NCBI GenBank assembly: GCA_900466945.1
Contig: UBNV01000013.1
Span: 186,001-250,000, forward strand
DNA from: Hyphomicrobiales bacterium
GTDB lineage: Bacteria > Pseudomonadota > Alphaproteobacteria > Rhizobiales > Rhizobiaceae
Direction: 5' to 3'
DNA: 64,000 bases
Made by a program: the position numbers and the translations under genes. Shown in pieces: positions 19,326-31,627 of this stretch (the stretch's first letter is position 1; the number at the start of each line of letters is the position of its first letter). The notes under the pieces are model-generated. The model saw only the letters and a list, made by a program, of their open reading frames with translations. It did no database searches and was not told the origin of the DNA.

Positions 19326-20735
19326 TCAGGCCGAGTAGTACATGTCGAATTCGACCGGATGCGGGGTCATTTCGAAGCGCATGACTTCCTGCATCTTCAG
19401 TTCGATGAACGAATCGATCTGGTCGTCGTCGAACACGCCGCCGGCGGTCAGGTACTTGCGATCCTTATCCAGGCTTTCGAGCGCCTCACGCAGCGAACCG
19501 CAGACGGTCGGGATCTTCTTCAGTTCCTTCGGCGGCAGGTCGTAGAGATCCTTGTCCATGGCCTTGCCCGGATGGATCTTGTTCTTGATACCGTCGAGAC
19601 CGGCCATCAGCATGGCGGCGAAAGCGAGGTAGGGGTTCGCGGTCGGATCCGGGAAGCGGACTTCGACGCGCTTGGCCTTCGGGTTGGAGCCGAAGGGAAT
19701 GCGGCACGAAGCCGAACGGTTGCGGGCCGAATAGGCGAGCAGGACCGGCGCTTCATAACCCGGGACCAGACGCTTGTAGGAGTTGGTCGACGGGTTGGAG
19801 AAAGCGTTGATCGACTTGGCATGCTTGATGATGCCGCCGATGAAGAACAGGCAGCTTTCCGAGAGACCTGCATATTCGTCGCCGGCGAAGGTCGGCTTGC
19901 CGTCCTTCCAGATCGACATGTGCACGTGCATGCCCGAGCCGTTGTCACCGAAGATCGGCTTCGGCATGAAGGTCGCCGTCTTGCCATAGGCATTGGCAAC
20001 CTGGTGCACGACATACTTGTAGATCTGCATCTTGTCGGCGTTGCGCACCAGCGCGTCGAACTTGATGCCAAGCTCGTGCTGGGCCGCCGCCACTTCGTGG
20101 TGATGCTTTTCGACGACGACCCCCATTTCGCCGAGAACCGTCAGCATTTCGGAGCGCATGTCCTGCAGGCTGTCGATCGGCGGAACCGGGAAATAGCCGC
20201 CCTTGACGCGCGGACGGTGACCGAGGTTGCCGGTCTCGTAATCGGTGTCGTCGTTCGACGGCAGTTCGGTCGAGTCGAGCTTGAAGCCGGTGTTGTACGG
20301 GTCGGCCTTGTACTTGACGTCGTCGAAGACGAAGAATTCGGCTTCCGGACCGACGAAGACCGTGTCGCCGATGCCGGAGGCCTTCAGATAGGCTTCGGCC
20401 TTCTTGGCTGTGCCGCGCGGATCGCGGTTATAGGCTTCGCCGGAGACCGGATCGAGGATGTCGCAGAGGATGACCATCGTCGACTGGGCGAAGAAGGGGT
20501 CCATGTGCACGGTGGCCGGATCCGGCATCAGCACCATGTCGGACTCGTTGATGGCCTTCCAGCCGGCGATCGAGGAGCCGTCGAACATGACGCCATCGGC
20601 GAACATGTCTTCGTCGACGCAGACAATGTCCATCGTGACGTGCTGCAGCTTGCCCTTCGGGTCCGTGAAGCGCAGGTCGACGAACTTGACGTCGTTGTCC
20701 TTGATCTGTTTGAGGATATCGTTTGCGGTCGTCAT
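19326..20735 (-). CDS. glnA: Glutamine synthetase type I
   Basis: 469-residue subunit of the dodecameric GSI that condenses ammonia and glutamate. It contains [12 protein letters not shown], the metal/glutamate-site pattern around [11 protein letters not shown], and the ATP-region stretch NRSASCRIP. The adenylylation tyrosine is seen in [10 protein letters not shown] near residue 398, so activity is likely controlled by GlnE. It lies 62 bases behind glnB on the same strand and ends at a strong terminator. Expression should follow the sigma-54 promoter ahead of glnB, giving nitrogen control. Confidence 0.98.
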   Translation of the reverse strand: MTTANDILKQIKDNDVKFVDLRFTDPKGKLQHVTMDIVCVDEDMFADGVMFDGSSIAGWKAINESDMVLMPDPATVHMDPFFAQSTMVILCDILDPVSGEAYNRDPRGTAKKAEAYLKASGIGDTVFVGPEAEFFVFDDVKYKADPYNTGFKLDSTELPSNDDTDYETGNLGHRPRVKGGYFPVPPIDSLQDMRSEMLTVLGEMGVVVEKHHHEVAAAQHELGIKFDALVRNADKMQIYKYVVHQVANAYGKTATFMPKPIFGDNGSGMHVHMSIWKDGKPTFAGDEYAGLSESCLFFIGGIIKHAKSINAFSNPSTNSYKRLVPGYEAPVLLAYSARNRSASCRIPFGSNPKAKRVEVRFPDPTANPYLAFAAMLMAGLDGIKNKIHPGKAMDKDLYDLPPKELKKIPTVCGSLREALESLDKDRKYLTAGGVFDDDQIDSFIELKMQEVMRFEMTPHPVEFDMYYSA

Positions 20736-20797
20736 ATTTTTATGTTCCTCGCGTGAGCTGACGATTTAAACCCGACCTCCCTAGGTGCCGGGTCCGA

Positions 20798-21475
<678 letters not shown>

Positions 21476-21487
21476 CTATAGAGAAAC

Positions 21488-22963
21488 ATGAGCCTTCCTG
21501 AGCCAGAGATATTGCTGACCCCGACCGAGATGTCGCGCGTCGATGCCGCAGCCATCCACTCCGGCATCAGCGGTTTTGCGCTCATGCTGCGGGCAGGCGA
21601 GGCGGTTGCTGCCTGTGCCCTGCGCCGCTATCCGGCGGCGCGTCGGTTCACGGTCCTCTGCGGTCCGGGCAACAATGGTGGCGATGGCTACGTGGTCGCC
21701 GCTGCGCTAATGCGGAGCGGCGCCGATGTGCGAGTCCTCGCCCTGGGCGATCCCGAAAAACTGAGGGGTGACGCCAGGATTGCCCGGGCGGCATGGTCGG
21801 GCACCATCGAAAACCTGGAAGCCTATACACCACTGGCGGGGGAAGTGGTGATCGACGCCTTGTTCGGAGCGGGCTTGGCGCGTGATGTGCCTGAGATCGT
21901 ACAGTCGTTGATCGCGACCGTGACGGAGACCCGGACACCGGTGCTTTCAGTCGATCTGCCCTCGGGCATCGATGGGGCGACGGGGAAAACACGGGGCGCA
22001 GCCTTCCGAGCAGAGCGCAGCGTCACTTTCGTCACGCGAAAGCCGGGTCACGTGCTCCTGCCGGGCCGCAGCCACTGCGGCGCAATCGAAGTCTTCGATA
22101 TCGGCATTCCGCAGAGGATCGTTTCCGCAGAGGCCGGAAAACTCTGGATCAACGGCCCGGCAATATTCCAGGCATCACTACGCCCTCCATCGGCCGAAGA
22201 TCACAAATATCGCCGCGGCCACCTGACGGTTTTCTCCGGTCCGGCAATTTCGACCGGCGCTGCCCGCTTGTCGGCCGGCGCGGCCCTCAAAGCCGGCGCA
22301 GGCCTCGTCACGCTGGCCTCGCCGGGAGATGCGCTGGCTGCCAACGAGGCCCATCTGACGGCCGTGATGCTGGCGCCGGTCGACACGCTGGCCGATGTCG
22401 AGACATGGCTGAGCGACCAACGCCACAACGCATTCGTCCTGGGGCCAGGTTTCGGCGACCGGGACAAGGCGCGGAGCTATGGTCTGGCAGTCGCACGGAA
22501 TCGACGGAACCTGGTGCTGGATGCCGATGGCATCTCTGCCTTCACCGGCGAGGCCAGCGCATTGCGTGATGCCTTTGCAGGCTCGCCGGGCCAACTCGTG
22601 ATAACCCCGCACGAAGGTGAATTTGCCCGGCTATTTCCGGAAATCGCCAAATCGGAAGAAGGCAAGGTCGGAAAGGCTCGCGCGGCAGCAATCGCCATCG
22701 GCGGCATCGTCGTCTACAAGGGCGCAGACACCGTGATCGCGTGCCCCGACGGTCGTGCCGCGATCGAGGAGGAGGCCCCGGCCACGCTTGCCACCGCCGG
22801 CTCGGGCGATGTACTCGCAGGCATCATTGGCGCCAATCTCGCCAATGGTATGCCGGCCTTCGAAGCGGCCTGCGCCGGCGTGCATCAGCACGGCCAGGCG
22901 GCCTTGAGAGCAGGGCGAGGCATGACGGCAAGAGATCTCGCATCTCATGTGCGATCGGACTGA
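21488..22963 (+). CDS. nnr: Bifunctional NAD(P)H-hydrate epimerase / ADP-dependent NAD(P)H-hydrate dehydratase
   Basis: 491-residue repair enzyme that returns damaged hydrated NAD(P)H to the active form. The N-terminal YjeF epimerase domain (about 1-215) contains CGPGNNGGDGYVVA and DALFGAGL. The C-terminal ribokinase-like dehydratase domain (about 225-491) contains VITPHEGEFARLFP and TAGSGDVLAGIIGA. Divergent from glnB. This is a full-length fusion as in E. coli Nnr; no sign of damage. Confidence 0.95.
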   Translation: MSLPEPEILLTPTEMSRVDAAAIHSGISGFALMLRAGEAVAACALRRYPAARRFTVLCGPGNNGGDGYVVAAALMRSGADVRVLALGDPEKLRGDARIARAAWSGTIENLEAYTPLAGEVVIDALFGAGLARDVPEIVQSLIATVTETRTPVLSVDLPSGIDGATGKTRGAAFRAERSVTFVTRKPGHVLLPGRSHCGAIEVFDIGIPQRIVSAEAGKLWINGPAIFQASLRPPSAEDHKYRRGHLTVFSGPAISTGAARLSAGAALKAGAGLVTLASPGDALAANEAHLTAVMLAPVDTLADVETWLSDQRHNAFVLGPGFGDRDKARSYGLAVARNRRNLVLDADGISAFTGEASALRDAFAGSPGQLVITPHEGEFARLFPEIAKSEEGKVGKARAAAIAIGGIVVYKGADTVIACPDGRAAIEEEAPATLATAGSGDVLAGIIGANLANGMPAFEAACAGVHQHGQAALRAGRGMTARDLASHVRSD

Positions 22964-22978
22964 CTATCCGTCCGATGT

Positions 22979-24640
22979 CTAAAGCTCCGCCGGCTGCACC
23001 AAGCGGCTGCGCCGCAGCAGCCCTTCGCCTTCCAGGAGCGGATAAGCGATCGAAACGAAGAGAGAATTGATCTCCTTCAGATCCCGCATCGTGTCGATAT
23101 GCAGGGAGCTCGATTCGAAGCTGGCCGCATTGCCCTGCCGCAAGCGCTGCAAATGGCTTTCCTCGCTGGTCTTCACCAGGTTCCGGATCGCCTCCTTGCG
23201 GGCAACGAGCTGGCGCGCATGGCCGATGTCCCGGTTGACCAGCAGGTTGAAGGCGAGATGGGCGTTCTGCACGACCTCGTCATGCATGGCACAGAGTTCG
23301 GCCCAGCCTTCGGCGGAGAAGCCGACATTGCGCTCGTTCTTCTTGCGTGCCCGCGTCAGCATGTTCTGCGAGATGATGTCGGCGGCCTGCTCGATCTTGA
23401 TCGTCGCGCCCAGCAGGTTCTGGCATTGGGCCGCAGAGCCCTGATCGAGCGCCGTCTGGGATATCCGGGCGAGATAGAACTTGATGTCGCGATGGATCGT
23501 GTCGATCTGGTCGTCGAGCGCCTCGATCCGCTGCGTCTTTTTCGCGTCCCAACGCTCGTAGAGCTCGAATATGCCATTGAGCATGATTTCGGTCTTGTCA
23601 CAGACCGTCAGGACCTCGCGCGTCGCATTGGATATCGCCTGCTGCGGATTGGTCAGGTCCATCACGTTCAGCGCCGAGAAGCGGTCGTCGTTGGCGGCCC
23701 TTTCTTCCGATCCCTCCAGCATCCGTTCCAGCATCGCCGCGACCAGGCCGGCAAATGGCAGTCCGAGCACGAGAACGGCGCCATTCATCGCCAGATGTAC
23801 CAGGACGACGGAATCGCCAGGATGAGCGGAGAAGACGGAAGGACTGAGCGCAAAGACGAACTGCGCGGCAAGCGCAATCAAGGTCATCAACCCGCGGATG
23901 ATGACATTGCCGAGCGGCACGATCCTCGCATTCGCCTCGGCATCCTTGGTGAGCAGGGCCGCAATGATCGCGGCGCCGAAATTGATACCCAGCACCAGCG
24001 GGATGATCAGCGCACCGGGCAGGAGGTCCTGGTCGGCAAGTGATGCGACCAGAAGAACGGCCGCCACGCTCGAATGAAAAGCCCAGGCGAGCAGGGCGGC
24101 GAGTACGAAAGCACTGATCCAGTCGCTGGCGAGATAATTGAACAGGACGGGCAGTATGCGGCTTTCGCGCAGTGGCTCGGATGCCTCGCCGATCAGACGC
24201 AACGATAACAGAAGCAGGCCGAGACCGAAGAGGATACGGCCGATCTGCCGCCAGCCCCGCGCCTCGGAAGCGCGGAATGCGACGGTCCCCGCGAGCAGCA
24301 AGACCGGCACGAGCAGCGAGAGATCGTAGCGCAGAATGCGCACGACGAAGGCGGACCCGAAATCCGCGCCGAGCAGCGTCGCGACCCCGATCGCCGGCAC
24401 GACATAGCCGGCCGCCGAAAACGAGGCGACGATGAGGGCGACCGCCGTCGCACTCTGCAGCGCCACCGCAAACAGGAAGCCGGCAAAGGCCGCCGAGAAT
24501 CGATTGCCGACGGCATGCCGAAGCTTGTCCTTCAAGACGCCGCCATAAGCGCGTTCGATCCCCGTGCGCACCATGCGGGTCGCCCAGAGAAGCAGCGCGA
24601 CTGCGCCGGCGAGATGAATGAAGACGGCGATGCCCGACAT
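22979..24640 (-). CDS. Na/Pi cotransporter family protein with PhoU-like domain
   Basis: About 553 residues. The N-terminal half is an inverted pair of NptA/PNaS membrane repeats with the signature QSATAVALIVASFSAAG (near residue 60) and a second copy around AFHSSVAAVLLVASL. The C-terminal 220 residues are cytoplasmic, helical and PhoU-like. This is the YjbB-like group, associated with phosphate export or homeostasis. ATG 24640 (MSGIAVFIHL) starts directly with a membrane helix and is preferred over ATG 24694. It converges with nnr, 15 bases apart. Confidence 0.87.
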   Translation of the reverse strand: MSGIAVFIHLAGAVALLLWATRMVRTGIERAYGGVLKDKLRHAVGNRFSAAFAGFLFAVALQSATAVALIVASFSAAGYVVPAIGVATLLGADFGSAFVVRILRYDLSLLVPVLLLAGTVAFRASEARGWRQIGRILFGLGLLLLSLRLIGEASEPLRESRILPVLFNYLASDWISAFVLAALLAWAFHSSVAAVLLVASLADQDLLPGALIIPLVLGINFGAAIIAALLTKDAEANARIVPLGNVIIRGLMTLIALAAQFVFALSPSVFSAHPGDSVVLVHLAMNGAVLVLGLPFAGLVAAMLERMLEGSEERAANDDRFSALNVMDLTNPQQAISNATREVLTVCDKTEIMLNGIFELYERWDAKKTQRIEALDDQIDTIHRDIKFYLARISQTALDQGSAAQCQNLLGATIKIEQAADIISQNMLTRARKKNERNVGFSAEGWAELCAMHDEVVQNAHLAFNLLVNRDIGHARQLVARKEAIRNLVKTSEESHLQRLRQGNAASFESSSLHIDTMRDLKEINSLFVSIAYPLLEGEGLLRRSRLVQPAEL

Positions 24641-24791
24641 GGAAGTGCCCCGAACTCTCGAAGTCTGGACGCGCACGTCCAAAGAGGGAAGCATGCCGGT
24701 CCAGAGCGTGGTCGCGACCGCGACTCTGCGACCGAGCCTAGTCCAGTTTCGCCAATGTCACAAATTGATGACGATCAGGCGCGGCAGGGCG

Positions 24792-25595
24792 TCATGCCAC
24801 CCTTTTCTGCAATTCCATCGCGCCCTTTGGTGCATTCACCTTGCCCCCCGAGATGAAGAAGGCAAAGACGTCGCGTGGGCTCTGCTCCGCAGGTTTGTCT
24901 CCCGCAACCAGCGTGAGGTCCGGAGGTGTGACACCTGCGGAATAAGTCTTGAACCTGGTAGCCCAGGCGTCCAGATCTTTAGTTGGATAGCAGGTCGGTG
25001 TCTCGTCCGTGCCCTTCTGCAGACGGGCATAGACAAAATCCGCCGTCGGATCGGCAAACATCGGGTAATCGTGATGGTCGGCACAGACGGCCGCCACCCC
25101 ATGCCGCCGCAGCATGTCGATGAATTCCGGAACCTGGAAACTGTCATGCCGGGGCTCGACGACATGGCGAAGCGGCAACCCGTTCAACGTCTTCGGCAAC
25201 AGGTCGAGAAAGGCTCCGAAATCCTCGGCGTCGAACTTTTTCGTACCCATGAATTGCCACAGGATCGGCCCCAGATGTGATCCGAGCTCTTCGATACCCT
25301 GATGCAGGAACTTCTCCACCGACGGCCCGGCTTCGGCCAGGATCTTGCGGTTCGTGCAGAACCGGCTTGCCTTGAGCGAAAAGACGAAATCCTCCGGCAC
25401 TTCCGCAGCCCATTTGGCAAAGGTCGCCGGCTTCTGGCTGGAATAATAGGTGCCGTTCACCTCGATCGCGGTCAGCTGCCGGCTGGCATATTCCAGCTGC
25501 CGTTTCTTCGGCAGATCTGTCGGATAAAAACTGTCGTCCCAGGGATCGAAGGTCCAGCCGCCGATGCCGGTGCGGATAATGCCGGATTTGGTCAT
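24792..25595 (-). CDS. DUF72 domain-containing protein
   Basis: 267-residue TIM-barrel-like protein of the DUF72 (YecE) family. It shows the family opening IRTGIGGWTFDPW, the central VEPRHDSFQ strand (near residue 165) and VYARLQ. The biochemical role of the family is not settled. The start at ATG 25595 has an AAGAGGC site. It stands alone downstream of uvrA on the same strand. Confidence 0.88.
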   Translation of the reverse strand: MTKSGIIRTGIGGWTFDPWDDSFYPTDLPKKRQLEYASRQLTAIEVNGTYYSSQKPATFAKWAAEVPEDFVFSLKASRFCTNRKILAEAGPSVEKFLHQGIEELGSHLGPILWQFMGTKKFDAEDFGAFLDLLPKTLNGLPLRHVVEPRHDSFQVPEFIDMLRRHGVAAVCADHHDYPMFADPTADFVYARLQKGTDETPTCYPTKDLDAWATRFKTYSAGVTPPDLTLVAGDKPAEQSPRDVFAFFISGGKVNAPKGAMELQKRVA

Positions 25596-25688
25596 GAAAT
25601 GCCTCTTGCTTGATAGGGTTAGGTAATTGGCTAAATCAAAAACAAACCGTGCATACGGCAGACCATCTTCTCTCCCTGGAGCGGCGGA

Positions 25689-28610
<2,922 letters not shown>

Positions 28611-28751
28611 GTCAGGCTCTGATCGGCAAAGGGAAGGGGACTGTTCCTCGGAGAACTGTCCTTATGTAGTCAACGAAGCTCCCGAGTCGAGGCGCAAGGC
28701 GCCACCACGGCGGAATTTCGATTCTGTTGACAGGATCATAGAGAAATACTA

Positions 28752-28766
28752 GAACAAATAAAGAAC
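28752..28766. promoter_or_regulatory. LexA (SOS) box between uvrA and ssb
   Basis: GAAC-N7-GAAC on the plus strand, equal to GTTC-N7-GTTC on the minus strand, exactly the direct-repeat SOS box known for alphaproteobacterial LexA. It is 141 bases upstream of uvrA and 112 bases upstream of ssb, so it could control both divergent genes. Confidence 0.85.
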
Positions 28767-28878
28767 ATTTTCGCTGTGGATTTAAGACCGTCACCGCCCA
28801 ATCGCTGAAGCGGATGGGATAAGGTGGCATTTGATTGGATTTTGAACGCCGCGGCGGCGCGGCAGTAAGGTGAGTGTC

Positions 28879-29424
28879 ATGGCTGGTAGCGTCAACAAGG
28901 TCATTCTGATCGGCAATCTCGGAGCCGATCCCGAAATTCGCCGGACCCAGGACGGCCGGCCGATCGCCAATCTGCGCATCGCGACCTCGGAAAGCTGGCG
29001 CGACAAGAACAGCGGCGAGCGCAAGGAAAAGACCGAATGGCATTCGGTCGTCATCTTCAACGAGGGCCTTTGCAAAGTCGCCGAACAGTATCTGAAGAAG
29101 GGCTCGACCGTTTACGTCGAAGGCCAGTTGCAGACCCGCAAGTGGCAGGACCAGACGGGCGCCGACCGTTACTCGACGGAAGTGGTCCTTCAAGGCTTCA
29201 ACGGCAACCTGACCATGCTCGGCGGTCGTGGTGATGGCGCAGGTGGCGCGCGCGGCGGCAATGACTTCGGCGGTGCCGACTACGGTGGCGGCGGCGGTGG
29301 TTACGACGGCGGCTACAGCGCCCCGGCACCGTCGCGTGGCGGCGCCTCCGGTGGTGCAAGCCGCGGAGGCAGCGCCCCTTCCGGCGGCTTTTCGCGCGAT
29401 CTCGACGACGACATCCCGTTCTGA
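28879..29424 (+). CDS. ssb: Single-stranded DNA-binding protein
   Basis: 181-residue SSB. The N-terminal OB fold (about 1-110) begins [19 protein letters not shown] and includes [16 protein letters not shown] Gly-rich flexible linker (about 115-170) leads to the acidic tip DLDDDIPF that binds partner proteins. ATG 28879 follows AAGGTGAG and is preferred over GTG 28870. Divergent from uvrA with a shared SOS box. Confidence 0.97.
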   Translation: MAGSVNKVILIGNLGADPEIRRTQDGRPIANLRIATSESWRDKNSGERKEKTEWHSVVIFNEGLCKVAEQYLKKGSTVYVEGQLQTRKWQDQTGADRYSTEVVLQGFNGNLTMLGGRGDGAGGARGGNDFGGADYGGGGGGYDGGYSAPAPSRGGASGGASRGGSAPSGGFSRDLDDDIPF

Positions 29425-29465
29425 TCCGGCGGAAGCCACCGAAAGAAGCCACACTTGGATTTTCT

Positions 29466-29491
29466 GAACGCTCTGCTCATGCAGGGCGTTC
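29466..29491 (+). terminator. Possible terminator hairpin after ssb
   Basis: An 11-pair stem including one G-T pair, GAACGCTCTGC (29466-29476) with GCAGGGCGTTC (29481-29491), loop TCAT, 41 bases after ssb. The tail is only moderately T-rich. Confidence 0.45.
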
Positions 29492-29517
29492 GTCGTTTCG
29501 GGAAGGGAGATCCGCGG

Positions 29518-30792
29518 CTAGCCGCTTAAGTCGTCCCGCAATCGCTTCAGATCGGCCTCGATCGGCAAAGCCTTTTCGGCACGCGACAGTGCAAGCGCGG
29601 CCTGACGGCGGGCTGCAGTGCGGAAATCGGCTCCTCCCAGGCGGGCCAGCGCCGCAAGGCTTTTCTGCAGGCGAAGCTGAACTTCGACCTGGGCTGCGCC
29701 ATCGCGAGCAATGGTCATGAAGGCGTCTTCGAAGAGGTCCTCAGCCGTCAAGGCCGGGACGAAGACGCGGGGAAATTGCGGTTCCTGTTGCTCGATCGGT
29801 TCGGCCCATCTGCTGAGCAGCCGGGTGGCGCGCCCGATGACATCGATGGCGGTGCCCGGATCATTGACGGCCGGAGACAAGGCGCGCTGCGCGGTCTCGC
29901 TGAGCACGACCAGTCCGAAGCGTGGGTCCTGATCGAAGTCGCGCTCATTGCCGATGGTGACGGCGCGTCGCAGCGCATCTTCCGGTGCGAGCGCATCATC
30001 TTTCACAGCAAGGGACGAGGCGAGATAGGCGACCACGCTGTCCGGATAGACAAATGCACCGGGATTGACGAGCATGTGGATGTCACTATCGATCCGTTCA
30101 GCAAGCGTGGAGAGTGCCTGCATGTCGATGTGCTGGACGTAACCGATCGCACCAGCCATCACCGGCGTCATGCCCCTCAAATCCGCGCCCTTCCTGTCCG
30201 GCAATGGATTGCCGCCCAGATAAGGGTTTTGCCGCCGCGCCTCGATCGCCCCCTCCGCCGCGTCCTCCACCCGGCTTGTCGTCTCGCCGACACGCCCGAG
30301 CGTGGTCAGGTGATCGATCCAGCGCAGCAATTGGAAGACGATGAGTGCGATGACCCCGATCGTGACCACGAAAAGGATCACCCGCCCCCTGTCGCCATAG
30401 GCGCCGGTCTGCAGCACCACGATCCCGACGATGCCGTAGAGAAAGGACCCCACGAAGGTCGAGAGTACGTTCTGCGTGACGGTATCTTCGATCAGGAGCT
30501 TGGTCGCGCGGGGCGTGACATTGCTGGTCGCTGAACCATAGGCCGAGGTCATTGCGCTCAGCGAAAAGGTCGTCACGGCCAGCATGCTGGAGGCGATGAT
30601 GTTGAGGATCGTGTCGACCGAGTCGGCCTTGATCGATCCCGGGATATCGAAGGGCACAAATCGTTCGGCGACAGTCGCCAGCACCGCGGCCAGCACCCCG
30701 ATTGCCCCGATCGCGGATGCCCTGACCCAAAGTCGCCGACTGAATTGCTTCAGGACGAATTGCCAGCGACTGAAAACGGCTTGTTGTGACAT
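29518..30792 (-). CDS. DUF2254 family membrane protein
   Basis: 424 residues. Four membrane segments occupy the N-terminal 160 residues (for example AIGAIGVLAAVLATVAERF, VGSFLYGIVGIVVLQTGA and VILFVVTIGVIALIVFQLL), followed by a soluble C-terminal part of about 260 residues. The stretch AMTSAYGSATSNVTPR is characteristic of DUF2254. No function is established. It starts ten bases after the marC-like gene ends, so the two are probably co-transcribed. Confidence 0.83.
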   Translation of the reverse strand: MSQQAVFSRWQFVLKQFSRRLWVRASAIGAIGVLAAVLATVAERFVPFDIPGSIKADSVDTILNIIASSMLAVTTFSLSAMTSAYGSATSNVTPRATKLLIEDTVTQNVLSTFVGSFLYGIVGIVVLQTGAYGDRGRVILFVVTIGVIALIVFQLLRWIDHLTTLGRVGETTSRVEDAAEGAIEARRQNPYLGGNPLPDRKGADLRGMTPVMAGAIGYVQHIDMQALSTLAERIDSDIHMLVNPGAFVYPDSVVAYLASSLAVKDDALAPEDALRRAVTIGNERDFDQDPRFGLVVLSETAQRALSPAVNDPGTAIDVIGRATRLLSRWAEPIEQQEPQFPRVFVPALTAEDLFEDAFMTIARDGAAQVEVQLRLQKSLAALARLGGADFRTAARRQAALALSRAEKALPIEADLKRLRDDLSG

Positions 30793-30802
30793 GACGGGCT
30801 CC

Positions 30803-31432
30803 TCAGCCCGCGAAGGCAGACTTCACTCCATCAACGACGAACTGCACCGAAAGTGCCGCAAGAAGCACGCCGAGAAGGCGCGTCAGCAACGCACGGCCGG
30901 TCACGCCAAGGAAGCGGTTGAGCCGTTCGGCGAGATAGAGCGAGACGTAGACGAGGCCCAGCACCACGCCGATGACCGCAATCAGCTGCAATTTGCCGAT
31001 CCATCCGTCCATCGTACCCGAGATCAGCACCGTCGCCGAAATCGCGCCTGGTCCCGCGATTAGCGGAATGGCCAGCGGGAAAACGGCGAGGTTGTGGATA
31101 TGATCCTTGGTGATCGCGTCATCCGTCGTCTTTTCCTTCCGCTCATTGCGCTTCTCGAAGATCATCTCGAAGGCGATCGCAAACAGCATCAGGCCGCCGG
31201 CGATGCGGAACGCGCCCATGGATATGCCGAGTGCGCCGAGGATGGTGGCGCCGAACAGGGCAAAGACCGTCAGGATGGCAAAACCCATGACCGATCCGCG
31301 TACGGCGACCTGCTGGCGCTGGGCCCGAGTCATGCCTTGGGTGAGGCCGAGGAAGAGGGGAGCGAGCCCCGGCGGATCGACGGTGACCAGCAGGGTCGTC
31401 AGCGCGCTGATCATCGTGTCTGTCATCGCCAT
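30803..31432 (-). CDS. MarC family integral membrane protein
   Basis: 209-residue inner-membrane protein with about six hydrophobic segments. The family features ALTTLLVTVDPPGLAPLFLG near the N-terminus and IPLIAGPGAISATVLI in the middle are present. MarC proteins were once linked to antibiotic resistance, but their function is unproved. ATG 31432 has an AGGAGA site; the open frame continues upstream without one. First gene of a likely pair with the DUF2254 gene. Confidence 0.88.
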   Translation of the reverse strand: MAMTDTMISALTTLLVTVDPPGLAPLFLGLTQGMTRAQRQQVAVRGSVMGFAILTVFALFGATILGALGISMGAFRIAGGLMLFAIAFEMIFEKRNERKEKTTDDAITKDHIHNLAVFPLAIPLIAGPGAISATVLISGTMDGWIGKLQLIAVIGVVLGLVYVSLYLAERLNRFLGVTGRALLTRLLGVLLAALSVQFVVDGVKSAFAG

Positions 31433-31627
31433 GGTGTATCTTTCTCCTGTCCAGACCTTCATAAAGCCGAAGCCTTGGTGGCCTTGCAAGGCTGGCCCCC
31501 AAGATATTGACGATAATGCCTTTCCCCAGCCGCAAAAGCCTGTTTATAACCGGCCTCGAAATTGGCGCGCGCGCGCGTGTTCCGCTATAAATTTCCCAGT
31601 GATTCCGAACAGAGATCGTGACCTGAT

